DNA of 64,000 nucleotides from Nematostella vectensis (GCF_932526225.1 NC_064036.1:9803519-9867518), one strand, 5' to 3'. Shown: positions 46,196 to 59,497, counted from the stretch's first letter. Program-made: numbers and translations. The notes: generated by a model not told the origin, from the letters alone.

Positions 46196-46385
46196 TAGAA
46201 AAGAGCGTGAAAGAAATGTGAAAAAGCGTGAAACAAGAGTGAAAGAAACGTGAAATAAGCGTGAAACAAGTGTTAAACATACGTGAAACAAACGTGAAAC
46301 AAGCGTGAAAGAAAATTGAAATAAGCATGAAACAAGTGTTAAACAAGCGTTTAACAAGCGTAAAACAAACGTGACGTTAAACAAG
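46195..46385. repeat. About 10-bp tandem repeat (AAGCGTGAAAC type)
   Basis: Roughly 19 copies of GCGTGAAACA or GTGAAAGAAA variants at a 10-bp step, directly downstream of the 228-bp duplication. The 10-bp phase roughly matches the DNA helical repeat. Confidence 0.85.
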
Positions 46386-46762
46386 CATAAAACGCCGACA
46401 AAGCACCGACTGCTTAAAGTTTCAATCGCACCGAGGGCTGTTAATTTTTACTTTTCCGAGAGACGCCACTGTGGTACGAATTCTATAACTGCGCGTGATT
46501 ACTTCGAAAGAAAAAAAAGAGGTTTGGCCGATACACACAGCCTGAGTCCGCGTTGGTTCAGGCTGTGGTCTCCTGTCGTTGATGGAAGGTATACTAGTCT
46601 CGATGTGCGGTGTTGGGTCGATAATGATGTGTGCTATCGACCGTACACCACCATACTCCGGTGGTCCACAACCCGACTTTGGTCGTACGATCAGGCACAA
46701 TCGGACGAATACCCTCTCCATCAATAAAAAAAACTCTCGGGATGTTTTCTAAGGAGCGATAT

Positions 46763-47132
46763 TAGGGACCTTAAGCAACGACAACGGCAACGAGGACGCC
46801 GACGGCAGAAAACAATGGAATTTGATTCAGAATTCAATAGCAGCACGTGGGAATGCGTTCTGTCTGATACATTTCAGCCGTTTTCCGTAAAACCACGACG
46901 TGAAAACTCCAAGTTTCACGGTCAATTGAGGACGCTGACGTTTGCACTGTAAACTCCAATAATTACGTTCGCCGCTGTAGAAATAATGTTCTTAGTTTAT
47001 TTTTATCTCTCTCTGACTATAATGTTTTGCTTATTCCATTGCAATTAAATTATTATTGATCACTACGCGCGAAAACATCTTTTTCGATCGCGTTGTCCTA
47101 GCCGTCGCCGTCGTCCTTGCTTAAGGTCCCTA
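46763..47132. repeat. 370-bp MITE with AGGGACCTTAAGC termini
   Basis: TAGGGACCTTAAGCAACGAC at 46763 is mirrored by GTCCTTGCTTAAGGTCCCTA ending at 47132; the arms continue through CGACGGC-rich sequence. No ORF. TA lies at both ends. Confidence 0.85.
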
Positions 47133-50100
47133 ATTAGATGCATGCCACGGCTGGTGGTGCACACCCCGACTCCGGTCATTTAAATTACACAGGCAGCCCA
47201 TACACAGCTCCGGTGCAATGATCACACAGGCGGTCCATGAGGCTATGATTTTATGATTGCATAATTAAGCCTCCTGGCTGCAAAGCGTATATTTAATAAA
47301 CTAGAAACTATAATTTTAATAAAATTTAGCCAAAAATCCTGGCTACGCCGCTGATGCTTCTTGTCAATTTTAAAGCTGCCGTACCGCAGGTGCTTCGTAA
47401 ACTTTATTCCTTGTAATCAGAAGAGAAAAACAGTGACAGTGACCATCTTTAGTCAATGGAGAAAGTCTTTGAAAAAAAAACTAAGATTCCTCGGTACCGA
47501 CCCCTAAAACGACAACGCTTTCTTCATATGTCGAACGATCGTGGAGATAAAACAATTAAAATTTGTGTTGTGCCCCCCCCCCCCCCCCCCCCAATATTTC
47601 TTTTCCTTCGCCAGCCATGATTTCGATTAACGTCAGCGCAAATAACAAATGACAATTTCCAAATTTTCGCCAGATCTTTCATGTGTCTTCATGTGAAAAC
47701 CTTATGGGTGTTTCTGAATTTGAAATCCATGTACTGTTATTGCTTGGATAAGCGTCTCCTCGAATAAACGCCTCCTTCGAATAAGCGCCTCGCCTAAAAG
47801 GAAACCGTATAAATGTGCGCTTCCCCGGAGCAGTGGAGCCGCAGCGATTTTATCACTACCCATATCACGAAAATCTAGCCGAAAATTGCCGTTTTTTGCT
47901 GAATACGGCCCCTTCTATATATGGAAACTTATCAATTCCTTATTTAGAATACTTACAAGCTCGCTGTTATTATTCAAGGTAGCTGCTTCTGATCTTTTAG
48001 GCTGAAAAAAACATCGCTTGTTCTAGTTCTATCGGAACCTTGACAACCTTGGCCAGGTGGGCTAAGACCGTTTATAAATGATTCGTAAACGGTGAAGCAA
48101 ATTAGTGCGGTGGGAACAAATGAATTGAGGTTGCAGCGCTTCAAGTCTGTGAAGCAATATTCACCTAATTATCAATGGGTAATGCATAAAAGCATCATTG
48201 TTTTGGTTTTACCTTCGCAGCTGGTGAGAGTTTTCTAAGAGGTGAGGCAAAGTGAAGGTGTACACCTTTTTCGATAAACTTGAAGACGAACAATTACACT
48301 CTTTTTTTATAAGAACTTTTTTTATAAGAACGCCAAGCCTGAGATTTCAGTAAACAGGTACATTTTAAGACATGCTAAGAACATGCCGAGGCTCAGATAG
48401 CATTTTTTATCTTTTTTAGTCCTGATGCGTTCTAAATTGCAGAATAAAATCGTGCTCATAGTAACAACCTTATTATTGCTATTGACCATAAATGTAATTC
48501 TCTTATTAAAAAAATATTAACTCCTATATACACCAAAATTTAAGAAGATCGTTGGCCTCAAAATGTCCCAAAAATAAGAACGGCCCAGCCTCAACTGAAA
48601 ATTAGACGTTTTTATATAAAAAAGAGTGTACAACAAACATTGTAACTATTATCATTTCCTTTTGTTTTACATATATTTTTTTATAGGCAACTTTTTGTCG
48701 CTGAAAAAGAATTGGATATCTTACAAAGCCTTGTTTTTCACTTTGGGGGGGGGGGGGGTTATGGGTATTTTCTGGAACTACACATTGTAGGTAAATTCGC
48801 ATCTACCTTGAAGACGTGAAAAAAGGAAAAAAAAAAACAGCTCAACAGACTAACTTAATTTTGAACTGCTTCTTATTTTACATAGGCTGAGACGGAAATA
48901 TGCACGCCGTGTACTATACACTGTTAATGACAATTTTAGGTCGAATAACACTTACATAAACCCACGGACAACATTGCACCTTGTAAAAAGTGGGATCTTT
49001 GCGAGAATATGTTTTTTTTGTTCTATGCATAATTGATTATTTGGCCGCCCGGGGAGAGCCATTGTCGTTTTTTTTCCGCTTTGCTTTGAGATTAAGCTGA
49101 ACCATATTAGTAGGCTCATGGGGATTTTTGTTCATCAAATCCATTTCTCCTTTCCATTTAGAGTGCCATTTTATAGGCAAATTGGTTTGAAGATAATGGT
49201 AAAAATGGAAACCTAAAAATAATACTCCTTTCTGTGAAAATTCGAATATTATATATTACATATTAAAACAAATCCAGGTTTACACTAGATGGATTTTGAA
49301 ATATAGAATGAATTGGTTGACAGAAAAAAGCTAAAATAGACACGATTCTCGACGAGTAGGAAAGAAAAAAACTAATTAAAACTAATTGAATGTGGCAAAA
49401 AATCGCCTTATCACGTTATTTGACGTTAAAATAAGGAACAGTTTCTGTCTAAATATTCGGTGTTATTAATCATTCTACTTGTTATGTCTTATTAACTGGG
49501 AGCACAACCCATTGAAAGCCCGATATAAGGTTCCATACCGTCAGACTATTGAGTTAAAAAAAGTAGCAAATCATATGGGAGCATTTGAGCTGGCGAAGAT
49601 ATTTAAAAAAAAGAGCATTTGAGGAAGATAAGCTCACTTTTGCGAGCACTTGGAGACGTTTCTATTCGATCAAAGTTTTAGTTGAGCAACTCTTACTTGT
49701 GCAAGCATTTAAAACATTTGCGAATACATTTTATTTCTCCAAAAAACTCTATTAGCATTAAGAAGAATGAAATGCATGACATAAATAAATTGAACAATAT
49801 ATCATAAATCGATAGGGTGGGAGCCTTCACCATTAAGTAAAGAGCAGCTTAAGTATTAATACCTCACATGTCCTACCCCAAAGGCCTCGATGTTCCGCAG
49901 CTTTGTCTTTAACATATAGGCTTTTAAAATTGTAATCCCGCGAAACGAATATCTCCCTCCCGCAATTTGTGAAATATCTTTTGATATATATTGAGCTCAG
50001 GCCTAAGCAACAGCGCAGCTAAATAACACAGCTATCACCTGTTCCCCTGACATCATCCATTAAGTGCCCACACCCCCGCTGTCTCAATTCCGTTGTGATC

Positions 50101-51595
50101 ATACTGCATATGAAAGTATAGTATGAACAAATTGGGAAATTCTACGGCAGATGGTATAAATTTATGCTCTCTATAGACATATACGTGAGGCCAGCTTTCA
50201 ACAACTAAACATGAATATTCAAAACTCGGGTGTATTTATAGGTAATCTATCAAAAGGTGGTATAGAAAACAATCAATGATATTTCGGTTGGCAGAGTATA
50301 TATTCTATTATGTTTATTTTTTTACATCTTTTAGTCGGCATTTTCTGTTAAGAAGTTTGAAAAGAGAACATTTCATTTTTTTTATGTTTCGCTATCTCGC
50401 TATCTGTGGAGACTGTTAATGTCACATGAGTCGGTGAGTGGTGTTCTATTTCTCCCTGCTGTTTCCCTTTTTAGATTGAGAATTTGATTGCTTAGGGAAA
50501 ACAACCGGATTTCAAAATGACAAACTGGTTGAGTTTGAGTAGAAACAGCCCTCTCTACGCCGCAAGCTTGGGTCAATTCGATCACGTTCACTCCGGAACC
50601 ACGGCGCAGATGGCTCACATAGTGAGAATATTGTTATATTGAGATGCCTTAGTTTCATTGGAGAGACCTACCAACCTCATATGCTTTGAATTGTTATTGT
50701 TCTAATATTGTCTATTCCATTGATATGGTCACGTGTTTTGCTCGAGTTAGGGAGAAAATATACGTGAGAAGCCTGGGCACATGAAGGGGAAAACGACTGG
50801 AGAACGATTTTACTCATAATATGAACATGACTTGTTTATTTGCACTTTAAACCAAACCTATCGGCATCTTGTGGATCTTATTAAATAAATAAAAAAGGGG
50901 GATGGGGGTGAATAGGTTCGCGGATCGGCGGATTCAGCCCCGAAATGTTCACGGATTACGGATTTTGATGATTATTTCAGCGGATTGACGGATTTTGGAA
51001 ATACGGCGGATCACGGATCTGTTGACAATTTGGGCACGGATTTCGGATTTCGACTGCTTTGACGGTCGAATTTCGGATTTTAAATGAATTTCACTCGATG
51101 CTATTGTTTAGCTGGCGAACCATGCGGATCCCCCCCCCCCCCCCTAAAAACATTAAAAACATCCCAACCAAGAGCACAGGAGGAACTTCGGACGAGATGA
51201 GAAAAATCTTACATCTAATTCATATCTAATTAATATCTAATTCATATCTAATTTATAAATTAAAAGCTTTTTTAAGCAATTGGTTCTGAAATATGTTACG
51301 CCCGAACATGCTCATTTAGCGGGTTCCTTAAAAAAGCCGCAGCAGAGAAAAATATCTAAACCATATTTCTCCGTGATTTGTTAAAGTGGTATTGAGTTCA
51401 TTCAGATAAGAGTAAGCAGATAATTCAGACGTTAAAAAACAAATCTATATTCAATAGGGGGTTTATGTAATTCTTGTAATGGGGGTGTTATTTTATCAAT
51501 ATTTTTTTTAAGATTTAACACGAGCAGAAGCGGTTTGCACACCTTGGAGTTTATCTACCAGGTACTTCGGGAGAACTTATCTGCTTATATAGGCG
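47133..51595. other. Gene-poor stretch
   Basis: No supported gene. It contains homopolymer tracts (C at 47573-47592, G at 48745-48758, C at 51130-51144), a TAAGCGCCTCC-type short repeat near 47750-47800, TTTTCTGGAACTACACATTG (a transposon-end look) near 48766, and TCACGGATTTTCGG-like purine/pyrimidine repeats near 50930-51080. Confidence 0.45.
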
Positions 51596-51596
51596 A

Positions 51597-51880
51597 GATG
51601 GTAAGACTAGAAAAACTACAGACAAGCTGTAGAATAATAAGATGGTATGACTAGAAAGAAACTACAGACAAGCTGTAGAATAATTAAGTGGTATGACTGG
51701 AAAAACTACAGACAAGCTGTAGAATGATTTAGTTGGTATGCCTAGGAAAAAAAACTACAGAAAAGCTTTAGAATAACTAGGTGGTATGACTAGAAAAACT
51801 ACCGACAAGCTGTAGAATAATTAGGTGACATGACTAGAAAAACTACAGACAAGCTGTAGAATAAATAGGTGGTCAGAATA
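51597..51880. repeat. About 47-bp tandem repeat with internal palindrome
   Basis: Six copies of GACTAGAAAAACTACAGACA followed by AGCTGTAGAATAA. Each unit contains the inverted pair CTACAG...CTGTAG with a short loop. Confidence 0.9.
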
Positions 51881-52126
51881 AATAGGCGTGTCAGAATCAG
51901 GAAAAATAAATTAACACAAACTTGAAAGGGTATCTTTTATCCCAAAAGAGCTCTTATTTGCTTCGATGAAGGGCTAACGCTCAAAACTTTATTGAAGCCA
52001 CTCCCAGCAGTACCAGCACACATCATCATTGCTGGTGGAATGCTGGGCCGATGTTGGGTGTGCAAACATGAAAAATGAATCGAAAATAAATCGAAATGAA
52101 ATAAAACGAACAAAAGTAGTACTCAG

Positions 52127-53075
52127 GGGCCGTCCACACTAGCACGGGTTTGTTTAGATCCGTATACTTTTTAATACGTATAGGTCTTTCGCACACACTA
52201 GCACGGGTTCGTTTAGATCCATATACTTTTTAATACGTTTAGGTCTTTCGTCCACACTAGCACGGGTTCGTTTAGATCCGTATACTTTTTAATACGTTTA
52301 GGTCTTTCGTCCACACTAGCACGGGTTCGTTTGGGTACGTATACTTTTTAATACGTTTAGGTCTTTCGTCCACACTAGCACGGGTTCGTTTAGATCCGTA
52401 TACTTTTTAATACGTTTAGGTCTTTCGTCCACACTAGCACGGATTCGTTTGGATCCGTATACTTTTTGATACGTTTAGGTCTTTCGTCCACACTAGCACG
52501 GATTCGTTTAGATCCGTATACTTTTTGATACGTTTAGGTCTTTCGCCCACACTAGCACGGGTTCGTTTAGATCCGTATACTTTTTAATACGTTTAGGTCT
52601 TTCGTCCACACTAGCACGGATTCGTTTGGATACGTATACTTTTTGATACGTTTAGGTCTTTCGCCCACACTAGCACAGGTTCGTTTGGATCCGTAGACTT
52701 TTTGATACGTTTAGGTCTTTCGCCCATACTAGCACGGGTTCGTTTGGATCCGTATACCTTTTGATACGTTTAGGTCTTTCGTCCACACTAACACGCGCGC
52801 TGGATCCAGCGAATCCGGATACTTTTGAAAACGCTGTCAAAAGTGAATAAAAATGAATCCGTATACTTTGGTCCGTAGTGTAGACGGTCAAATCCGTATC
52901 AAAATGAAAACAATGGCGTCATATCGCAGACGCGCGCTGCTTTTAGCATGCGCATATCATAAAAATGACGTCACCCCGTACCTTTCAGCGTTTTCAAACG
53001 TTTAAATCCGTGTTAGTGTGGACGGCTGGATCCAGGCGAACGCGCTGCGAAAACGAGAGTGTGGACGCGAGTCAT
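52127..53075. mobile_element. MITE with terminal sequence expanded into a 59-bp satellite
   Basis: The left end GGCCGTCCACACTAGCACGG is mirrored by GTGTTAGTGTGGACGGC near 53005-53021. Between 52135 and about 52790 the left-terminal sequence CACTAGCACGGGTTCGTTTA plus GATCCGTATACTTTTTAATA is repeated about 11 times at 59 bp. The remainder (52800-53000) is ordinary MITE interior with ATCCGTATACTTT motifs in opposite orientation. Confidence 0.85.
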
Positions 53076-53089
53076 TGTCATTGTCATTG

Positions 53090-55360
53090 TCTAAATAGAC
53101 AAGTTTCAGAGCAAAAAGGTTTTAAACAATAAAGAGAAAAAGTCTAGTACTCACTAACTTGTGAATCTGATACAGATCAGAGCTGAGAGAATAAAGATCC
53201 GTATGAAGGCACAAGCTGCAGTAGGCCGACAATCCACGTTGAACGGCAAAACACGATAAAACAAGCCGCTCGATTGCTACCCGTAGAAATTAACAGACAC
53301 AGAAGCTTTTAAAATAAAAGAATGAGCTCAAGTTATGAAGTTAGATGATTTAGAAATTAGACAGAGTATATATATACATACATATAATATATTATATATT
53401 TTCTTTCCCTGTGCGAGAGGAAGTTTCGCAATCCAACTTACCCCACAGGCTAAAAAAAGCGAATAGGATGTAATTAAACAACGAAATAGCCTATAGATTG
53501 TTAACAGCCTTTTTTTAGCAACAGCATATTTACTGACCACCTATTAAAATAGGAAATTGGAATCGACACGGCGCCGGAGCCTTGTGTTTTTTAATTCAAT
53601 GAATAAACCCAGGTTTTAAAAGGTATTTCTTGACATTCATGTGTTTCTTAACACACGTGTTATTTTTAGATAAAGATTTTGTCTGCTACGTAAAAATAGT
53701 TGTTACATAAGATAGTTGTTATAAAAAGGCTCTTAAACGAAGAAAAGAGCAAAGTCAAGTTTGAAGTGCCAAAGATCGAGAATCGAGGTATTTCCTTTCG
53801 TTTATTAGAACACAGAAATATATTCTCGTTCCTTGACTGAATAAGTTTTATTATACCCGTAGCAGAGGCAATTGCTTTGCGGTAATGGCTAAATTTTTAG
53901 TACAAGCATAAAATTTTGCAATATGGTAGATCTTGATATTACAATTAATTTGCAATAGGACGCCACGCCCTATAATGAATACTTCCACTTTTATAGGGCT
54001 GCATATAATTAACCATTGAATGAAGATAATGTACAATTAATGGAATAATACAGGAAAAAAACTTGTTATCTGATAACAATAAACATTTTACAATATACAA
54101 TGACAATAATATATATGGACTGGTTTCCATGTGGGGCGTAGACAGCTATGTACAATAGTTACAATTCCAAAGGACAGGGTATACTAATATACCTATATAT
54201 TAATTGGGTTATTCTGCCTAGCGTAGTCCCTCAGATGGGAAGACTCTCTGGATCACTTACTTAAATTCCGGTAGAGTTCGAGAGAGTTTAGCCCCCATTG
54301 GAAGGCTATGGTTCCTAAACTAGGCACCTCTACTTCAAAAGTTATATCTTCGGGAAAAAGATTGGAAGGCGCTACTGCCTATTTTATTGGGCAATTTGAT
54401 GGGAGGATAGTCGATTTACCGATTTCGGGTCCTGCAACGGTGATGCGGCGAACAATACTACCTTTTAAACAACTACTTTTATGGCCGATTTCAATAAAAT
54501 TACAGATATAGCATGGAGGATGAAATGCTCTCAAGCGAACAGCAGTGCAATGTCCAAGGAACAAATATAGGGCTTTCTCTGGCATCGTTTGAACGGAAAG
54601 TGTATCATTCGAATGGTACGTTTTTTTTTTTCGAGTCCTGCATCGTGAGCCCAAAATCTCTGAAACGAGAAAATTTGATAAATTGTGATGTCTCCCCACA
54701 TTTCCGTATAGGAAATGGCAGCCATTTTGACGTTGTATATGCACTATTATTTATGCGTGGCGGCCATGTTGTCTCTTATTTCAGGGAATGAGGTCTTCGT
54801 TCTACAGAACGTTCTACAAAGGGAAGAAAAAAGGGCACCTAGGGCGTTCGTGAAGATATCACTCCAGTGCTGTTCTCACTAGGCAGCATCCCTGACAAGG
54901 AGTCTGTGAACCAAGTCTTCACACCTGTAGCTATTTGTAGTTATAATGTACGGTCGCACCAGCACTTTTCTGGCGGGAGGGGGCAGACATCTTCCCAAAG
55001 AGAAACAGAATAGAGGTTCTCCACCAATATCTGCTGCTTTGCTTCATCACGTCTTGCGCTCTGCTTACATCGCTGGTCATTACTGAGTCAGACAATCTCT
55101 TCACAATCTGAATGGGACAATACCAAACCGGCAGTGGACAGTGGGAGCCTGTCTGGACCTTTCCAGAGCTGTCAAGTGTTTTTCAGTTGTTGCTCCTAAG
55201 TGTGGGTGTTAACCGGAGAAAGGATGCAAGTGGTCGATGCAAGTTGGCCAAGTGGAACATACCAGGCACAGCCATGTGCAAATGTGGCGGAAATTTGGAG
55301 GGCCAATAAAGCGCAAACTATCCAAGTTGGTGCATGAATGTTGTCAGACATCCAGATACT
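53090..55360. other. Gene-poor stretch before the Penelope-like element
   Basis: No recognised coding exon or RNA gene. Short ORFs on both strands around 54308-54791 and 55112-55309 match no family I know and show no consistent splice phases. Confidence 0.45.
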
Positions 55361-55559
55361 TAGTTAATAACGGAAATATAAGTCTATTTCTGGAATTATG
55401 ATATAACATGGAAATTTGACGTTTCGACCGAAACCATCAGTCTTTATCAGTCACGTGACGACAGAGCTCACGTGACAAACGTCAAGAACACGTATAAGCC
55501 GATGGGTTACAATCCAACACATATTTTTTTAAAGGAAAAGTCATTAAGTTTGTGGACAA

Positions 55560-57460
55560 GCTTTTCAGGAACATACGATCAAGATAGATTTAAAGAGGAA
55601 ATTAGACCCGCCAACGAAACCTTCCACTCTCGCTTTCTATGAACTCAAATATACACAAACCAGAACCCATACCCATAAGACCTATTGAGAGCAGTATCGA
55701 CTCGATTACATACAATCTTGCTAAATACGCGTCGTCCGTCCTAAGCCCACTGGTTGGCACAACACTTCATCATATAGAAAATACGAAATATTTCGTAGAG
55801 AGAGTGAAGGATTTCAAAATCCAACAGGACGAGGTTATTACTTCCTAGTCCCAATGACGTCACCGCATTATTTCCATCGATTCCACCTGATGTTGCTATA
55901 AGTAACTCACAAACCTTAGCGTGGATAATATGGTTGAGCTTATCTATGTCTGAAGACCACTTACTTCTCCTTTGGTGGCCGAAGGAAGTGCATGGCTGGG
56001 CTATGGGCTCCCCCGTTTCCCCGATCGTGGCGAATCTATGCATGGAGGCCTTTGAACAGCAAGCGTTTCAGAGTTACACCTCCACCCCCCACGACTATGG
56101 CTTCGTTATGTGAATAGAATCAAAAAGCCCAAACTGTCGCGATCTCGTACCAGAACAATGAATACAATAAACCAAAAACTGGAAATCGACTCTGCCAAAT
56201 TTTCGTCTTTAATAAGACTTCTTCAGGGCAGACTGAAGAAGGTGAATCGTTACAAGCTTATTTACATCAGAATAGTGGCGCGAGACGCAAAAACATTACA
56301 ACTGACAAAAACGCGCATTTTCTAGAATAGCGCGCGCTATGGATAAAAAGAATTTACACATCTCTACGTGGGTTCCTACTACAAAAAAGTCATCACTATT
56401 AAGACCCCGCGGGTAGATAGACTTAAGCGGATAAGCCCAGTGGCCTTCCCTTTCCCTAAGCTGAGCCTCAGAGTTACACTTATCTATAAGTTGTACCATA
56501 ACATTATTAAGACCTAAATGCCCTGAAGAAGTCTTATTAAAGACGAAAATTTGGCAGAGTCGATTTCCAGTTTTTGGTGTATTGTGTTCGTTATGTGGAC
56601 AATACATTTGTAGTTCTCCGTAAGGAAGATCTATCTCGGTTCTTCGATCATATTAATAGTGTGAACCCCCATATCCAGTTTACTCAGGGAATGAGTCAGG
56701 ACAACACCATTGTATTTCTGGATTGCTTTGTTCATGTAAACCCGGATGGCAGCCTGGACACTAAGGTTTACAGGAAAGCAACTCACACTGACCATTATCC
56801 ACAGTTTGATTACCACCATCCTCTGTTGCACAGGCTTGGTGTTTTCCGAACTCTCAGCCATAAAGCCGAACAGGTGATAAACGACCCCCAGGAGGTAATC
56901 CGAAAAAAAACATATCAAGAGGGCGCTGCGTAAATGCGGATATCCCAATTGAGTGTTCGGAGTAACAAAAGCTAGACACGGAAAGCGAAGAGGAAGTAAC
57001 GACAATTCCACCGATGGGAGGCCGAAGCCGTGGGCTACATCCCGTATGTACGAGGCCTTTCGGAGAACGTTAAGTATTCCCTTAAAGAACATGGCATAGT
57101 GGCTCACTACAAACCGCTGAACACCCTAAGGAAAAAACTCCTCATAGTGAAAGACAAACAGCCTTTCGAGAAACGCTACAACGTGGTATATGGTATACCT
57201 TGTGGGGAAAGTGGGTGTAAGGAAATGTACGCTGGTGAGACATAAAAATCAATTAAAGCGCGGTTACAACAACACCAGCGACCCAACAAAACCACCCTTG
57301 CTCAGAACTCAGCCGTTTATTGTCACTTTAGAGACACTGGCCACAAGCTCTATGTCAAAGAAGTCAAGATCCTGGACCGTAAGCGCGATTGGAGAAGGAG
57401 GGGAGTTAAAGAAGCTGTCTGGGAGAGGGTGGAAGCCCCATCAGTCTTCATCAGTGACTT
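55560..57460 (+). pseudogene. Penelope-like RT/GIY-YIG polyprotein pseudogene
   Basis: RT fragments run from about 55639 to 56112, are interrupted by an insertion, then resume at 56588-56930. The endonuclease part follows at about 57030-57460. In-frame stops occur after QQDEVITS (about 55848), after QEGAA (56931) and directly after MYAGET (57243). The catalytic YVDD box reads YVDN. Not expected to be functional. Confidence 0.9.
56113..56586. mobile_element. Nested foldback insertion inside the RT, with 11-bp target-site duplication
   Basis: TTCGTTATGTG occurs at 56102-56112 and again at 56587-56597; removing one copy and the insert restores the RT reading across RYV|DN. The insert has inverted arms of about 75 bp (CCAAAAACTGGAAATCGACT near 56171 and its complement near 56555-56574). 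The arms end in CTTCTTCAGGGCA, similar in style to Penelope termini. Confidence 0.85.
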
Positions 57461-59497
57461 AGTCAAGATCTTGGACCGTAAGCGCAATTGGAGAAGGAGG
57501 GGAGTTCAAGGGCTGTCTGGGAAAGGGTGGAAGCCCCATCAGTCTTCATTAGTGGCTTAGTCAAGATCTTGGACCGTGAGCGCGATTGGAGAAGAAGGGG
57601 AGTTCAAGGGCTGTCTGGGAAAGGGTGGAAACCCCATCAGTCTTCATCAGTGACTTAGTCAAGATCTTGGACCGTAAGCGCGATTGGAGAAGGAGGGGAG
57701 TTCAAGGGCTGTCTGGGAAAGGGTGGAAGCCCCATCAGTCTTCATTAGTGGCTTAGTCAAGATCTTGGACCGTGAGCGCGATTGGAGAAGAAGGGGAGTT
57801 CAAGGGCTGTCTGGGAAAGGGTGGAAACCCCATCAGTCTTCATCAGTGACTTAGTCAAGATCTTGGACCGTAAGCGGGATTGGAGAAAGAGGGGAGTTCA
57901 AAGGCTGTCTGGGAATGGGTGGAAGCCCCATCAGTCTTCATCAGTGACTTAGTCAAGATCTTGGACCGTAAGCGCAATTGGAGAAGGAGGGGAGTTCAAG
58001 GGCTGTCTGGGAAAGGGTGGAAGCCCCATCAGTCTTCATCAGTGACTCAGTCAAGATCTTGGACCGTAAGCGCGATTGGAGAAGGAGGGGAGTTCAAGGG
58101 CTGTCTGGGAAAGGGTGGAAGCCCCATCAGTCTTTATTAGTGGCTTAGTCAAGATCTTGGACCGTGAGCGCGATTGGAGAAGAAGGGGAGTTCAAGGGCT
58201 GTCTGGGAAAGGGTGGAAACCCCATCAGTCTTCATCAGTGACTTAGTCAAGATCTTGGACCGTAAGCGCGATTGGAGAAGGAGGGGAGTTCAAAGGCTGT
58301 CTGGGAATGGGTGGAAGCCCCATCAGTCTTCATCAGTGACTTAGTCAAGATCTTGGACCGTAAGCGCAATTGGAGAAGGAGGGGAGTTCAAGGGCTGTCT
58401 GGGAAAGGGTGGAAGCCCCATCAGTCTTCATCAGTGACTTAGTCAAGATCTTGGACCGTAAGCGCGATTGGAGAAGGAGGGGAGTTCAAAGGCTGTCTGG
58501 GAAAGGGTGGAAGCCCCATCAGTCTTCATCAGTGACTCAGTCAAGATCTTGGACCGTAAGCGCGATTGGAGAAGGAGGGGAGTTCAAGGGCTGTCTGGGA
58601 AAGGGTGGAAGCCCCATCAGTCTTCATCAGTGACTTAGTCAAGATCTTCGCTCGTAAGCGCGATTGGAGAAGGAGGGGAGTTCAAGGGCTGTCCGGGAAA
58701 GGGTGGAAGCCCCATCAGTCTTCATCAGTGACTTAGTCAAGATCTTGGACCGTAAGCGCGATTGGAGAAGGAGGGGAGTTCAAGGGCTGTCTGGGAAAGG
58801 GTGGAAGCCCCATCAGTCTTCATCAGTGACTCAGTCAAGATCTTGGACCGTAAGCGCGATTGGAGAAGGAGGGGAGTTCAAGGGCTGTCTGGGAAAGGGT
58901 GGAAGCCCCATCAGTCTTTATTAGTGGCTTAGTCAAGATCTTGGACCGTGAGCGCGATTGGAGAAGAAGGGGAGTTCAAGGGCTGTCTGGGAAAGGGTGG
59001 AAACCCCATCAGTCTTCATCAGTGACTTAGTCAAGATCTTGGACCGTAAGCGCGATTGGAGAAGGAGGGGAGTTCAAAGGCTGTCTGGGAATGGGTGGAA
59101 GCCCCATCAGTCTTCATCAGTGACTTAGTCAAGATCTTGGACCGTAAGCGCAATTGGAGAAGGAGGGGAGTTCAAGGGCTGTCTGGGAAAGGGTGGAAGC
59201 CCCATCAGTCTTCATCAGTGACTTAGTCAAGATCTTGGACCGTAAGCGCGATTGGAGAAGGAGGGGAGTTCAAAGGCTGTCTGGGAAAGGGTGGAAGCCC
59301 CATCAGTCTTCATCAGTGACTTAGTCAAGATCTTCGCTCGTAAGCGCGATTGGAGAAGGAGGGGAGTTCAAGGGCTGTCCGGGAAAGGGTGGAAGCCCCA
59401 TCAGTCTTCATCAGTGACTTAGTCAAGATCTTGGACCGTAAGCGCGATTGGAGAAGGAGGGGAGTTCAAGGGCTGTCTGGGAAAGGGTGGAAGGCCC
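57364..59497 (+). repeat. 98-bp satellite derived from the endonuclease 3' segment
   Basis: About 22 tandem copies of a 98-bp unit (TCAAGATCTTGGACCGTAAG through CATCAGTCTTCATCAGTGAC). The first, least altered copy at about 57364 continues the endonuclease reading (VKILDRKRDWRRRGV). Super-repeats of 3 and 7 units are visible, for example GAAATCTTCGCTCG-type variants at about 58648 and 59334 (686 bp apart). Confidence 0.95.

Noticed and set aside
46371-46727. Plus-strand 118-aa and minus-strand 100-aa ORFs
   Set aside because: Both strands are open over the same stretch, composition is unremarkable, and it sits between a 10-bp repeat and a MITE.
50400-50618. Minus-strand 72-aa ORF
   Set aside because: No acceptor or donor in phase, no family resemblance, and the opposite strand is equally open over part of it.
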